Shown one piece after another: positions 47,212 through 57,521 of a DNA stretch of 64,000 nucleotides. The position numbers and the translations under genes are program-made. Numbering within the stretch: the stretch's first letter is position 1; every line of letters starts with the position of its first letter. Below the pieces are notes generated by a model that was not told where the DNA came from, did no database searches, and saw only the letters and a program-made list of their open reading frames with translations. Source of the stretch: Lacinutrix sp. 5H-3-7-4 (lineage in GTDB: Bacteria; Bacteroidota; Bacteroidia; Flavobacteriales; Flavobacteriaceae); contig NC_015638.1 in the NCBI RefSeq assembly GCF_000211855.2, positions 2,019,001 through 2,083,000 on the forward strand, given 5' to 3'.

Positions 47212-48801
47212 TTATTCAAACTCAGAAACGTAATGAAATTTTACATTTGGATATTTCTGTTCAGTCATTTGTAATGAGAAAGAAGAATCTGCTAAAAAAA
47301 CTAATTGTCCTCTTTTGTCTTTCGCCAGAAAACGCTGTTTTACACGTTTAAATTCTTTAAATTCTTCACTTTTTGGGTCTTTAGGCTCTACCCAACAAGC
47401 TTTATATACATTTAAATTTTCATAAGTACATTTTGCACCATATTCATGTTCTAATCTATATTGTATAACTTCATATTGTAAGGCTCCAACGGTTCCAATT
47501 ACTTTTCTACCATTTAATTCTAAAGTAAATAATTGTGCAACTCCTTCATCCATTAATTGGTCTATACCTTTATATAATTGTTTAGATTTTAAAGGATCGG
47601 CGTTATTTATATATCTAAAATGTTCAGGAGAAAAACTAGGAACACCTTTATAGTTAAGTACTTCACCTTCGGTTAAAGTATCACCTATTTTAAATGTACC
47701 AGTATCTTGTAAACCCACAATATCACCAGGATACGAGACGTCAACTATTTCTTTTTTCTCTGCAAAAAAGGCATTGGGACTAGAGAATTTTACTTTTTTA
47801 TTATGTCTTACATGTAAATATGGAGTATTTCTTTTAAATTCTCCTGAGACTATTTTTACGAATGCTAATCTATTTCTGTGATTAGGATCCATGTTTGCAT
47901 GAATTTTAAAAACAAAACCAGAAAAGTTTTTTTCATCTGGTTCTACTATACGTTCTTCACTTTGCTTTGGTCTTGGTTTAGGAGCAATTTCAACAAAACA
48001 ATCTAATAATTCTCTTACTCCAAAACTATTTAGGGCAGAGCCAAAAAATACTGGCTGCAGTGTACCTTTTAAATACTCTTCGTTATTAAATTTTGGGTAT
48101 ATACCTTCTACAAGTTCAATTTCTTCTCGTAGTGTATTTGCAGATTTTTCACCAACCAAATCATCTAATTCTGAAGAGTTTAAGTTGGAAATTTCAATGG
48201 TTTCTTCAATGTTTTTACGACTATCACCACTAAATAAGTTTATGTTTCTTTCCCAAATATTATAGATCCCTTTAAATTCGTAGCCCATTCCAATAGGGAA
48301 ACTTAAAGGTGTAACTTTAAGTCCTAATTTTTGTTCAATTTCGTCCAATAATTCAAAAGCATCCTTTCCTTCACGATCCATTTTATTTATAAAAACAATC
48401 ATAGGAATGTTTCTCATTCGGCAAACTTCCACTAATTTTTCAGTTTGCTCTTCTACACCTTTTGCTACATCAATAACCACTATAACACTATCTACAGCAG
48501 TTAAAGTTCTAAAAGTATCTTCAGCAAAGTCTTTATGACCAGGTGTATCTAATATGTTTATTTTTATGCCATCATATTCAAATGCTAATACAGAAGTAGC
48601 AACAGATATTCCTCTTTGGCGCTCAATTTCCATAAAGTCACTTGTAGCACCTTTTTTTATTTTATTGCTTTTTACAGCTCCTGCTTCTTGTATTGCACCA
48701 CCAAAAAGTAAAAGTTTTTCAGTTAATGTTGTTTTACCAGCATCAGGGTGGGATATTATACCAAAGGTTCTTCTTCTCTTTATTTCTTCTAAAAATTTCA
48801 T
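47212..48801 (-). CDS. prfC: peptide chain release factor 3
   Basis: 529 residues from the ATG at 48801 (48804 adds one Met). Longer in-frame starts as far as 48867 are unlikely because a -7 box (TATATTTG on the minus strand) lies inside that extension. GTP-binding motifs SHPDAGKTT, DTPGHKDFA and NKMDRE are intact and close to EF-G domains, with the RF3-typical RQRGISVATSVLAF segment. RF3 removes RF1/RF2 from ribosomes after peptide release. Divergent from the adhesin gene. Confidence 0.95.
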   Translation of the reverse strand: MKFLEEIKRRRTFGIISHPDAGKTTLTEKLLLFGGAIQEAGAVKSNKIKKGATSDFMEIERQRGISVATSVLAFEYDGIKINILDTPGHKDFAEDTFRTLTAVDSVIVVIDVAKGVEEQTEKLVEVCRMRNIPMIVFINKMDREGKDAFELLDEIEQKLGLKVTPLSFPIGMGYEFKGIYNIWERNINLFSGDSRKNIEETIEISNLNSSELDDLVGEKSANTLREEIELVEGIYPKFNNEEYLKGTLQPVFFGSALNSFGVRELLDCFVEIAPKPRPKQSEERIVEPDEKNFSGFVFKIHANMDPNHRNRLAFVKIVSGEFKRNTPYLHVRHNKKVKFSSPNAFFAEKKEIVDVSYPGDIVGLQDTGTFKIGDTLTEGEVLNYKGVPSFSPEHFRYINNADPLKSKQLYKGIDQLMDEGVAQLFTLELNGRKVIGTVGALQYEVIQYRLEHEYGAKCTYENLNVYKACWVEPKDPKSEEFKEFKRVKQRFLAKDKRGQLVFLADSSFSLQMTEQKYPNVKFHYVSEFE

Positions 48802-48815
48802 CATTATAATTTGTA

Positions 48816-48823
48816 CAAATATA
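48816..48823 (-). promoter_or_regulatory. putative -7 promoter box for prfC (TATATTTG)
   Basis: On the minus strand, matching TAnnTTTG perfectly, 12 bp before the second of two in-frame ATGs (48804). It supports the shorter start. Confidence 0.55.
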
Positions 48824-48995
48824 ATTGTATTGCTTTTATTATTTATAATATAATATTTCCAATACATTAAAAAAGTGAAACCTAATTTATTAAAGTTCCT
48901 AAAAACTAAAAAGACATTTTTCTTTTTATATATTTGTTAACATATGTATACAGTGTGACTTTTTATGATAATACATGAAATTGCACTTTAACGGT

Positions 48996-49003
48996 TATAT
49001 TTG
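48996..49003 (+). promoter_or_regulatory. putative -7 promoter box for the adhesin gene (TATATTTG)
   Basis: Perfect TAnnTTTG, far (about 225 bp) upstream of the adhesin ATG at 49228, leaving a long leader. No good -33 element was found. Confidence 0.4.
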
Positions 49004-49227
49004 CGTTTTATCCAATATTTATGAAAACTTTAGTTTTTAAATTAACTAAAAGTGTTAATTGCTATAATTTCGTATTTAAATTTTTAAAAGGTACTTAAAC
49101 GAAAAAAAAAATCTAATCGGCGTTTATTTTTAAAATGTTTATTTTTAATATATAAATTAGTACATATTATTTTTAGTTTTTTGAGTCTTTTTAATAAATA
49201 TTAAATAAATAACAGAGGTATTTTTAT

Positions 49228-52200
49228 ATGACAAAAATTACTTATCGATTATTATTAGCTTCATTTCATAAAATTAAAATTCCTACAGTTTTGAAGGATC
49301 TATCATGCGCCAGTTTTACAACTGGCTTATTTCGTTATACAAAATTCCAAAAAAGTTTTCAATCAAATTATATTCATTCTAATATGAAAAATTCTACTCT
49401 ATCAAGTAATAATTGGTTAAATAGCATATTGCTTTTTATTGCTTTTCTATTAATTACACCTAACGTGTTTGCTGATGGAACAAAGCAAGTAATGCCAAAT
49501 CAAAACAATGGTACAGCATTATATATTGTAACAGATACTAATTTTGGAGGATCTCTAGTTGGACCATATTTAGGGACTTCGGAATCTCAACGTGTTTATT
49601 TTACAATTGCAGACGCTTCAACAGAAAATTTATATTTTGGTTTGCAAGCCCGAATGCGAAATAGTTTTGCAGGAGGAAATAATCCATTAGGGACTAATTT
49701 TTACTACCAGATTTTTAATGAAGCAGGTGTTGCTCAAACATCACCAATATTATTTGGTAATACTAGTGGAGAAAACGGGTTTATTGAGACTTATAATGAA
49801 GCTGTAGCAGGACCAAATATTGGTGGTGCGACTCCTACTGGTTATACTCCTTTAAGTTTTAATCCAACTGCAAATGGAAATTACTATATAGCACTTTATA
49901 GTAGTTATGATGGAGGTACAACTGTAGCTACAGGAGGAAATACTTTAAATGGTTTAGATCAATTAATGTTTTTACCTTATTTTGATTTTACAGTTTCTAC
50001 AGCTGCTAATGTACAATCTGAAGGACGTATATGGTCTAGAAAATGGAGTTTTATTACTTATTTAGTGGAAGATGCAGATAATGATGTTAATACACCAGAT
50101 GTACCTAATCCTACTGAAGCGGCCTCTTTTGAAGGAAACTTTTTTGCTTATACAGATGATCAAGTAATTTTAGAAGTAGATTTTGCTGAAGGTTTTAGGC
50201 CTTTTGGTTATCAATTAGCTATGAATAGATTTGGTGTGGTTGATGATGATTCAGACCCTTCAAATAGCTTTATAGCTTCTAGAACATCTAAAACTTATGG
50301 TTTAGCAGCTCCAGCTAATTTAGATAATGGATATCAAGTTTTTATAGCATCTCCAGATCAAAATGTTTTTATTCCTAGTCCTGAACCAAGTCCTGTTGTT
50401 GCTAACGGAATTGTTGGTTGTCCAGGAAGTTACTTTATTCCGGTTACTTTACAATTAGCTCAGGATACTGCAGTTTTATTAGAATTTAATGGAACTCCAG
50501 GTTATCAGTCTGGTACTACAGATGTTCTTTTAGAATCTTTTGAAAACGAACCAGGAGAAGTTTTTATACCATGGGATGGTAATGATGGTTTAGGTACGCC
50601 TGTAACGTCAAGTACAATTTCTGTTTCTGTAAATTCATTTATAGGTAGAACAAATGTACCGATGATTGATGCCGAATTGAATTTAAATGGTTTAAGTGTA
50701 ACAGGAGTTGCTCCTAATACAAATAGCAGACTTTTACGTTGGGATGATAGAGATATAATTGTTACAGGTACAGTTTGTGATGGTTCAAATCAATTAAACA
50801 ATTTAACAACTGTTGATGGCACGTTTCACCGTTCTGGCCTTTTAGATGGAATAGTAGGTCCTGCTCACGCGTGGAGTTCAAGTAATCCAGATGATTCTGT
50901 TCCAGCAATCAGTCAGGGTGGAAATGATAGTGATAACTTATTATGTAATGATTTTGGTAATACACGTGTAATTAATACTTGGACTTATGGAGCTACTGTA
51001 GAAACAGAACCAGTTACTTTAGATTTACCTAATTGTGATGGAGATACTGATGATGATGGAATTGATGATATTACCGATTTGGATGATGATAATGATGGTA
51101 TATTAGATACAGATGAATTAAATTGCTCTCCTGGTTTTGTTGATTTAGGTCAAACTTTTAATGATAATACTTCAGATCCAGTAATTGTTAACAATGCGTA
51201 TGTTTATAACAGTACAAATGTTGACATGACTTTTGAAATTGAAGGAAGTGCGGTTTGGGCAGGAGGAGTAAGTAACCAAACAGCAGCAGGTGTGTCAGGC
51301 TCTTATGTAAACACCCAGCCTTCTAATACAAATTTTGTTAATGGAGATGTTGGAGTATACACATTTACATTTTCACAAACAGTTTATAATATAAAATTTA
51401 AATTTGGAGGTTTAGATAATGAAGATAGAGCGGATTTTATAGCATCGGAATCAGGATTTAATGTTCCAGTACAATTAACAGATATTAATTTAGCAGGAAA
51501 TGGAACTTTCAGTGGTCAATCTGTAGTAAGTAGTGCTAATTCAGGAAATGCTCCAAATAATAGCGTGCAATTAGAAATAGCAGCTGCAAATCAAATAATA
51601 ATTAGGGTTGCTAAAGACAATGGAAATACGGGTAATGTAACTTTACAATTTTATGAATTAGAATATTGTTTGCCAATCAACTCAGATACAGATGGAGCTC
51701 CTAACCATTTAGATAATGATAGTGATGCAGATGGTTGTCCTGATGCTTTAGAGGGTAGTGGACTATATGAAGCAAGTACATTAGAGGGAGATGGTAGTTT
51801 AGGAGATAATGTAGATGCAAACGGAATCCCTGAAACATCAGGTTCAATTTCTTTACAACAAACAGATGTTAGTTCTACAGATTCTAATGTGTCAAGTGCA
51901 GAATGTGTTCCAGTAGCTTTAGATGATACGGGATCAAGTACAGCACCAGTAAGTGATGCTAATACAGTATCAGTAAATGTTGTATCAAACGATACCGATA
52001 GTAATGGAACAATCGATGTAAGTACAGTAGATTTAGATCCATCAACAGCAGGAATCCAAGACACCTTTACCAATGTAGACGGCACGTATACAGTAGATGC
52101 TAACGGCGTTGTGACTTTTGATCCAAACGCAGGATTAACAACAGACCCAACACCAATTACTTATACCGTAAATGATAATGATGGTAACACATCAAATGAA

Positions 52201-55200
52201 GCTAGTATCACTATAACTTATGGAGAAGGTCCAGTAGCATTAGGAGATAGTGCAACAACGGGATCAGATGAAGATGTTGTAATCGATATCACGTTAAATG
52301 ATACAGATGGAGACGGAACAATTGATGATGGAACAGTAGATTTAGATCCAAACACACCAGGTCAACAAGGCACTTTCACCGTACCAGGAGAAGGAACGTA
52401 TACGGATAATGGCGATGGAACAGTAACATTTGATCCAGAACCAGATTTTGATGGAGTAAGCACAATTAATTATACCGTAAATGATAACGATGGCAATGTT
52501 TCTAACACAGCACCAATTACAGTAACAGTAGAAGATGCACCAGTAGCTTTAGATGATACGGGATCAAGTACAGCACCAGTAAGTGATGCTAATACAGTAT
52601 CAGTAAATGTTGTGTCCAACGATACGGATAGTGACGGAACAATCGATGTAAGTACAGTAGATTTAGATCCATCAACAGCAGGAATTCAAGACACCTTTAC
52701 CAATGTAGACGGCACGTATACAGTAGATGCTAACGGCGTTGTGACCTTTGATCCAAATGCAGGATTAACAACAGACCCAACACCAATTACTTATACCGTA
52801 AATGATAATGATGGTAACACATCAAATGAAGCTAGTATCACTATAACTTATGGAGAAGGTCCAGTAGCAGTAGATGATAATGCAAGTACAACACCAGATA
52901 CGAATGTTACTTTCCCAATTACAGATAATGATTCAGATCCAAGTGCAGGCGGAAGTATAGATGTTACAAGTGTAGATTTAGATCCAAACACACCGGGTCA
53001 ACAAGGAACCTTTACCGTACCAGGCGAAGGAACGTATACGGATAATGGTGATGGAACAGTAACATTTGATCCAGAACCAGGCTTTACAGGCGTAGCAACA
53101 CCAATCGATTACACTGTAAACGATAATGACGGTAACCCATCAAACATAGCAACTATAACAGTAACAGTAGCTTCATGTCCATCACCAATAGATAGTGACG
53201 GCGATGGGTTGACAGACTGTGAGGAAACGACAGGAATAGATGATCCAAGTACAGTAAATGTACCAGTAGGCGTAACGGATCCATCAGACGCATGTGATCC
53301 AATAGAAGGTAGTGATTTAACAGATAGTGATGGCGATGGATTAACAGATTGTGAGGAAACAACAGGAAACGATAATCCAAATACAGCTGGAGTACCAGTA
53401 GGGATAACCGATCCAAACAATCCATGTGATCCATTTACAGACGGATCAGGATGTACACCAATAGCAGTAGATGATAATGCAAGTACAACACCAGATACGA
53501 ATGTTACTTTCCCAATTACAGATAATGATTCAGATCCAAGTGCAGGCGGAAGTATAGATGTTACAAGTGTAGATTTAGATCCAAACACACCAGGTCAACA
53601 AGGAACCTTTACCGTACCAGGCGAAGGAACGTATACGGATAATGGCGATGGAACAGTAACATTTGATCCAGACCCAGGCTTTACAGGCGTATCAACACCA
53701 ATCGATTACACTGTAAACGATAATGACGGTAACCCATCAAACATAGCAACTATAACAGTAACAGTAGCTTCATGTCCATCACCAATAGATAGTGACGGCG
53801 ATGGGTTGACAGACTGTGAGGAAACGACAGGAATAGATGATCCAAGTACAGTAAATGTACCAGTAGGCGTAACGGATCCATCAGACGCATGTGATCCAAT
53901 AGAAGGCAGTGATTTAACAGATAGTGATGGCGATGGATTAACAGATTGTGAGGAAACAACAGGAAACGATAATCCAAATACAGCTGGAGTACCAGTAGGG
54001 ATAACCGATCCAAACAATCCATGTGATCCATTTACAGACGGATCAGGATGTACACCAATAGCAGTAGATGATAATGCAAGTACAATAGAAGATGCACCAG
54101 TAGCTTTAGATGATACGGGATCAAGTACAGCACCAGTAAGTGATGCTAATACAGTATCAGTAAATGTTGTGTCCAACGATACGGATAGTGACGGAACAAT
54201 CGATGTAAGTACAGTAGATTTAGATCCATCAACAGCAGGAATCCAAGACACCTTTACCAATGTAGACGGCACGTATACAGTAGATGCTAACGGCGTTGTG
54301 ACTTTTGATCCAAACGCAGGATTAACAACAGACCCAACACCAATTACTTATACCGTAAATGATAATGATGGTAACACATCAAATGAAGCTAGTATCACTA
54401 TAACTTATGGAGAAGGTCCAGTAGCATTAGGAGATAGTGCAACAACGGGATCAGATGAAGATGTTGTAATCGATATCACGTTAAATGATACAGATGGAGA
54501 CGGAACAATAGACGATGGAACAGTAGATTTAGATCCAAACACACCAGGTCAACAAGGAACCTTTACCGTACCAGGAGAAGGAACGTATACGGATAATGGC
54601 GATGGAACAGTAACATTTGATCCAGAACCAGATTTTGATGGAGTAAGCACAATTAATTATACCGTAAATGATAACGATGGCAATGTTTCTAATACAGCAC
54701 CAATTACAGTAACAGTAGAAGATGCACCAGTAGCTTTAGATGATACGGGATCAAGTACAGCACCAGTAAGTGATGCTAATACAGTATCAGTAAACGTTGT
54801 ATCAAACGATACGGATAGTGACGGAACAATCGATGTAAGTACAGTAGATTTAGATCCATCAACAGCAGGAATCCAAGACACCTTTACCAATGTAGACGGC
54901 ACGTATACAGTAGATGCTAACGGCGTTGTGACCTTTGATCCAAATGCAGGATTAACAACAGACCCAACACCAATTACTTATACCGTAAATGATAATGATG
55001 GTAACACATCAAATGAAGCTAGTATCACCATAACTTATGGAGAAGGCCCAGTAGCATTAGGAGATAGTGCAACAACGGGATCAGATGAAGATGTTGTAAT
55101 CGATATCACGTTAAATGATACAGATGGAGACGGAACAATAGACGATGGAACAGTAGATTTAGATCCAAACACACCTGGTCAACAAGGCACTTTCACCGTA

Positions 55201-55653
55201 CCAGGAGAAGGAACGTATACGGATAATGGCGATGGAACAGTAACATTTGATCCAGAACCAGATTTTGATGGAGTAAGCACAATTAATTATACCGTAAATG
55301 ATAACGATGGCAATGTTTCTAACACAGCACCAATTACAGTAACAGTAGAAGATGCACCAGTAGCTTTAGATGATACGGGATCAAGTACAGCACCAGTAAG
55401 TGATACTAATACAGTATCAGTAAATGTTGTGTCCAACGATACTGATAGTGACGGAACAATCGATGTAAGTACAGTAGATTTAGATCCATCAACAGCAGGA
55501 ATCCAAGACACCTTTACCAATGTAGACGGCACGTATACAGTAGATGCTAATGGCGTTGTGACCTTTGATCCAAATGCAGGATTAACAACAGACCCAACAC
55601 CAATTACTTATACCGTAAATGATAATGATGGTCAGATGGAGACGGAACAATAG
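49228..55653 (+). CDS. adhesin segment 1: N-terminus and repeat units A1-A5
   Basis: 2141 residues. ATG at 49228 gives a 52-residue basic extension; the ATG at 49384 starts an ordinary signal peptide (MKNSTLSSNNWLNSILLF, cleavage after NVFA) and may be the real start. Residues ~85-620 carry a beta-rich N-terminal region without recognised motifs and an Asp-rich stretch with DSDPSN and DDDNDGILDTDE. From 51913 the units run A1-B1-A2-C1-C2, a hybrid C fragment, then A3-B2-A4-B3-A5. It ends 20 codons after a 118-bp deletion, in frame 1. Confidence 0.7.
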   Translation: MTKITYRLLLASFHKIKIPTVLKDLSCASFTTGLFRYTKFQKSFQSNYIHSNMKNSTLSSNNWLNSILLFIAFLLITPNVFADGTKQVMPNQNNGTALYIVTDTNFGGSLVGPYLGTSESQRVYFTIADASTENLYFGLQARMRNSFAGGNNPLGTNFYYQIFNEAGVAQTSPILFGNTSGENGFIETYNEAVAGPNIGGATPTGYTPLSFNPTANGNYYIALYSSYDGGTTVATGGNTLNGLDQLMFLPYFDFTVSTAANVQSEGRIWSRKWSFITYLVEDADNDVNTPDVPNPTEAASFEGNFFAYTDDQVILEVDFAEGFRPFGYQLAMNRFGVVDDDSDPSNSFIASRTSKTYGLAAPANLDNGYQVFIASPDQNVFIPSPEPSPVVANGIVGCPGSYFIPVTLQLAQDTAVLLEFNGTPGYQSGTTDVLLESFENEPGEVFIPWDGNDGLGTPVTSSTISVSVNSFIGRTNVPMIDAELNLNGLSVTGVAPNTNSRLLRWDDRDIIVTGTVCDGSNQLNNLTTVDGTFHRSGLLDGIVGPAHAWSSSNPDDSVPAISQGGNDSDNLLCNDFGNTRVINTWTYGATVETEPVTLDLPNCDGDTDDDGIDDITDLDDDNDGILDTDELNCSPGFVDLGQTFNDNTSDPVIVNNAYVYNSTNVDMTFEIEGSAVWAGGVSNQTAAGVSGSYVNTQPSNTNFVNGDVGVYTFTFSQTVYNIKFKFGGLDNEDRADFIASESGFNVPVQLTDINLAGNGTFSGQSVVSSANSGNAPNNSVQLEIAAANQIIIRVAKDNGNTGNVTLQFYELEYCLPINSDTDGAPNHLDNDSDADGCPDALEGSGLYEASTLEGDGSLGDNVDANGIPETSGSISLQQTDVSSTDSNVSSAECVPVALDDTGSSTAPVSDANTVSVNVVSNDTDSNGTIDVSTVDLDPSTAGIQDTFTNVDGTYTVDANGVVTFDPNAGLTTDPTPITYTVNDNDGNTSNEASITITYGEGPVALGDSATTGSDEDVVIDITLNDTDGDGTIDDGTVDLDPNTPGQQGTFTVPGEGTYTDNGDGTVTFDPEPDFDGVSTINYTVNDNDGNVSNTAPITVTVEDAPVALDDTGSSTAPVSDANTVSVNVVSNDTDSDGTIDVSTVDLDPSTAGIQDTFTNVDGTYTVDANGVVTFDPNAGLTTDPTPITYTVNDNDGNTSNEASITITYGEGPVAVDDNASTTPDTNVTFPITDNDSDPSAGGSIDVTSVDLDPNTPGQQGTFTVPGEGTYTDNGDGTVTFDPEPGFTGVATPIDYTVNDNDGNPSNIATITVTVASCPSPIDSDGDGLTDCEETTGIDDPSTVNVPVGVTDPSDACDPIEGSDLTDSDGDGLTDCEETTGNDNPNTAGVPVGITDPNNPCDPFTDGSGCTPIAVDDNASTTPDTNVTFPITDNDSDPSAGGSIDVTSVDLDPNTPGQQGTFTVPGEGTYTDNGDGTVTFDPDPGFTGVSTPIDYTVNDNDGNPSNIATITVTVASCPSPIDSDGDGLTDCEETTGIDDPSTVNVPVGVTDPSDACDPIEGSDLTDSDGDGLTDCEETTGNDNPNTAGVPVGITDPNNPCDPFTDGSGCTPIAVDDNASTIEDAPVALDDTGSSTAPVSDANTVSVNVVSNDTDSDGTIDVSTVDLDPSTAGIQDTFTNVDGTYTVDANGVVTFDPNAGLTTDPTPITYTVNDNDGNTSNEASITITYGEGPVALGDSATTGSDEDVVIDITLNDTDGDGTIDDGTVDLDPNTPGQQGTFTVPGEGTYTDNGDGTVTFDPEPDFDGVSTINYTVNDNDGNVSNTAPITVTVEDAPVALDDTGSSTAPVSDANTVSVNVVSNDTDSDGTIDVSTVDLDPSTAGIQDTFTNVDGTYTVDANGVVTFDPNAGLTTDPTPITYTVNDNDGNTSNEASITITYGEGPVALGDSATTGSDEDVVIDITLNDTDGDGTIDDGTVDLDPNTPGQQGTFTVPGEGTYTDNGDGTVTFDPEPDFDGVSTINYTVNDNDGNVSNTAPITVTVEDAPVALDDTGSSTAPVSDTNTVSVNVVSNDTDSDGTIDVSTVDLDPSTAGIQDTFTNVDGTYTVDANGVVTFDPNAGLTTDPTPITYTVNDNDGQMETEQ

Positions 55654-57521
55654 ACGATGGAACAGTAGATTTAGATCCAAACACACCTGGTCAACAAGGC
55701 ACTTTCACCGTACCAGGAGAAGGAACGTATACGGATAATGGCGATGGAACAGTAACATTTGATCCAGAACCAGATTTTGATGGAGTAAGCACAATCAATT
55801 ATACCGTAAATGATAACGATGGCAATGTTTCTAACACAGCACCAATTACAGTAACAGTAGAAGATGCACCAGTAGCTTTAGATGATACGGGATCAAGTAC
55901 AGCACCAGTAAGTGATACTAATACAGTATCAGTAAATGTTGTGTCCAACGATACTGATAGTGACGGAACAATCGATGTAAGTACAGTAGATTTAGATCCA
56001 TCAACAGCAGGAATCCAAGACACCTTTACCAATGTAGACGGCACGTATACAGTAGATGCTAATGGCGTTGTGACTTTTGATCCAAACGCAGGATTAACAA
56101 CAGACCCAACACCAATTACTTATACCGTAAATGATAATGATGGTAACACATCAAATGAAGCTAGTATCACTATAACTTATGGAGAAGGCCCAGTAGCATT
56201 AGGAGATAGTGCAACAACGGGATCAGATGAAGATGTTGTAATCGATATCACGTTAAATGATACAGATGGAGACGGAACAATAGACGATGGAACAGTAGAT
56301 TTAGATCCAAACACACCAGGTCAACAAGGAACTTTCACCGTACCAGGAGAAGGAACGTATACGGATAATGGCGATGGAACAGTAACATTTGATCCAGAAC
56401 CAGATTTTGATGGAGTAAGCACAATCAATTATACCGTAAATGATAACGATGGCAATGTTTCTAATACAGCACCAATTACAGTAACAGTAGAAGATGCACC
56501 AGTAGCTTTAGATGATACGGGATCAAGTACAGCACCAGTAAGTGATGCTAATACAGTATCAGTAAATGTTGTGTCCAACGATACTGATAGTGACGGAACA
56601 ATCGATGTAAGTACAGTAGATTTAGATCCATCAACAGCAGGAATCCAAGACACCTTTACCAATGTAGACGGCACGTATACAGTAGATGCTAACGGCGTTG
56701 TGACTTTTGATCCAAACGCAGGATTAACAACAGACCCAACACCAATTACTTATACCGTAAATGATAATGATGGTAACACATCAAATGAAGCTAGTATCAC
56801 CATAACTTATGGAGAAGGCCCAGTAGCATTAGGAGATAGTGCAACAACGGGATCAGATGAAGATGTTGTAATCGATATCACGTTAAATGATACAGATGGA
56901 GACGGAACAATTGACGATGGAACAGTAGATTTAGATCCAAACACACCAGGTCAACAAGGAACCTTCACCGTACCAGGCGAAGGAACGTATACGGATAATG
57001 GAGATGGAACAGTAACATTTGATCCAGAACCAGATTTTGATGGAGTAAGCACAATCAATTATACCGTAAATGATAACGATGGCAATGTTTCTAATACAGC
57101 ACCAATTACAGTAACAGTAGAAGATGCACCAGTAGCTTTAGATGATACGGGATCAAGTACAGCACCAGTAAGTGATGCTAATACAGTATCAGTAAATGTT
57201 GTATCAAACGATACTGATAGTGACGGAACAATCGATGTAAGTACAGTAGATTTAGATCCATCAACAGCAGGAATCCAAGACACCTTTACCAATGTAGACG
57301 GCACGTATACAGTAGATGCTAATGGCGTTGTGACCTTTGATCCAAATGCAGGATTAACAACAGACCCAACACCAATTACTTATACCGTAAATGATAATGA
57401 TGGTAACACATCAAATGAAGCTAGTATCACCATAACTTATGGAGAAGGCCCAGTAGCATTAGGAGATAGTGCAACAACGGGATCAGATGAAGATGTTGTA
57501 ATCGATATCACGTTAAAATGA
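55635..57521 (+). CDS. adhesin segment 2: repeats in frame 0 after the 118-bp deletion
   Basis: The correct coding frame after the deletion at 55633 is open from 55635 to the stop at 57519-57521 (DGDGTIDDGTVDLDPN onward). It covers truncated B4, A6-B5, A7-B6, A8 and part of B7. No start codon precedes it in its own right. It ends where an extra A in the run at 57515-57518 shifts the frame: the normal units read ...ACGTTAAATGATACAG, this one ...ACGTTAAAATGATACAG. Confidence 0.65.
   Translation, partial: DGDGTIDDGTVDLDPNTPGQQGTFTVPGEGTYTDNGDGTVTFDPEPDFDGVSTINYTVNDNDGNVSNTAPITVTVEDAPVALDDTGSSTAPVSDTNTVSVNVVSNDTDSDGTIDVSTVDLDPSTAGIQDTFTNVDGTYTVDANGVVTFDPNAGLTTDPTPITYTVNDNDGNTSNEASITITYGEGPVALGDSATTGSDEDVVIDITLNDTDGDGTIDDGTVDLDPNTPGQQGTFTVPGEGTYTDNGDGTVTFDPEPDFDGVSTINYTVNDNDGNVSNTAPITVTVEDAPVALDDTGSSTAPVSDANTVSVNVVSNDTDSDGTIDVSTVDLDPSTAGIQDTFTNVDGTYTVDANGVVTFDPNAGLTTDPTPITYTVNDNDGNTSNEASITITYGEGPVALGDSATTGSDEDVVIDITLNDTDGDGTIDDGTVDLDPNTPGQQGTFTVPGEGTYTDNGDGTVTFDPEPDFDGVSTINYTVNDNDGNVSNTAPITVTVEDAPVALDDTGSSTAPVSDANTVSVNVVSNDTDSDGTIDVSTVDLDPSTAGIQDTFTNVDGTYTVDANGVVTFDPNAGLTTDPTPITYTVNDNDGNTSNEASITITYGEGPVALGDSATTGSDEDVVIDITLK

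Larger units (their letters stand above)
48805..49227. other. 423-bp gap between prfC and the adhesin gene
   Basis: Holds the prfC promoter box (48816-48823), the adhesin -7 box (48996-49003), and a 25-codon open frame at 49021-49098 (MKTLVFKLTKS...) of uncertain status. The rest is A+T rich with long A and T runs. Confidence 0.5.

Noticed and set aside
48802-48867. N-terminal extension of prfC to 48867
   Set aside because: RF3 proteins begin at MKFLEEIKRRRTFG, and a -7 promoter box lies inside the extension, so it would not be transcribed from that promoter.
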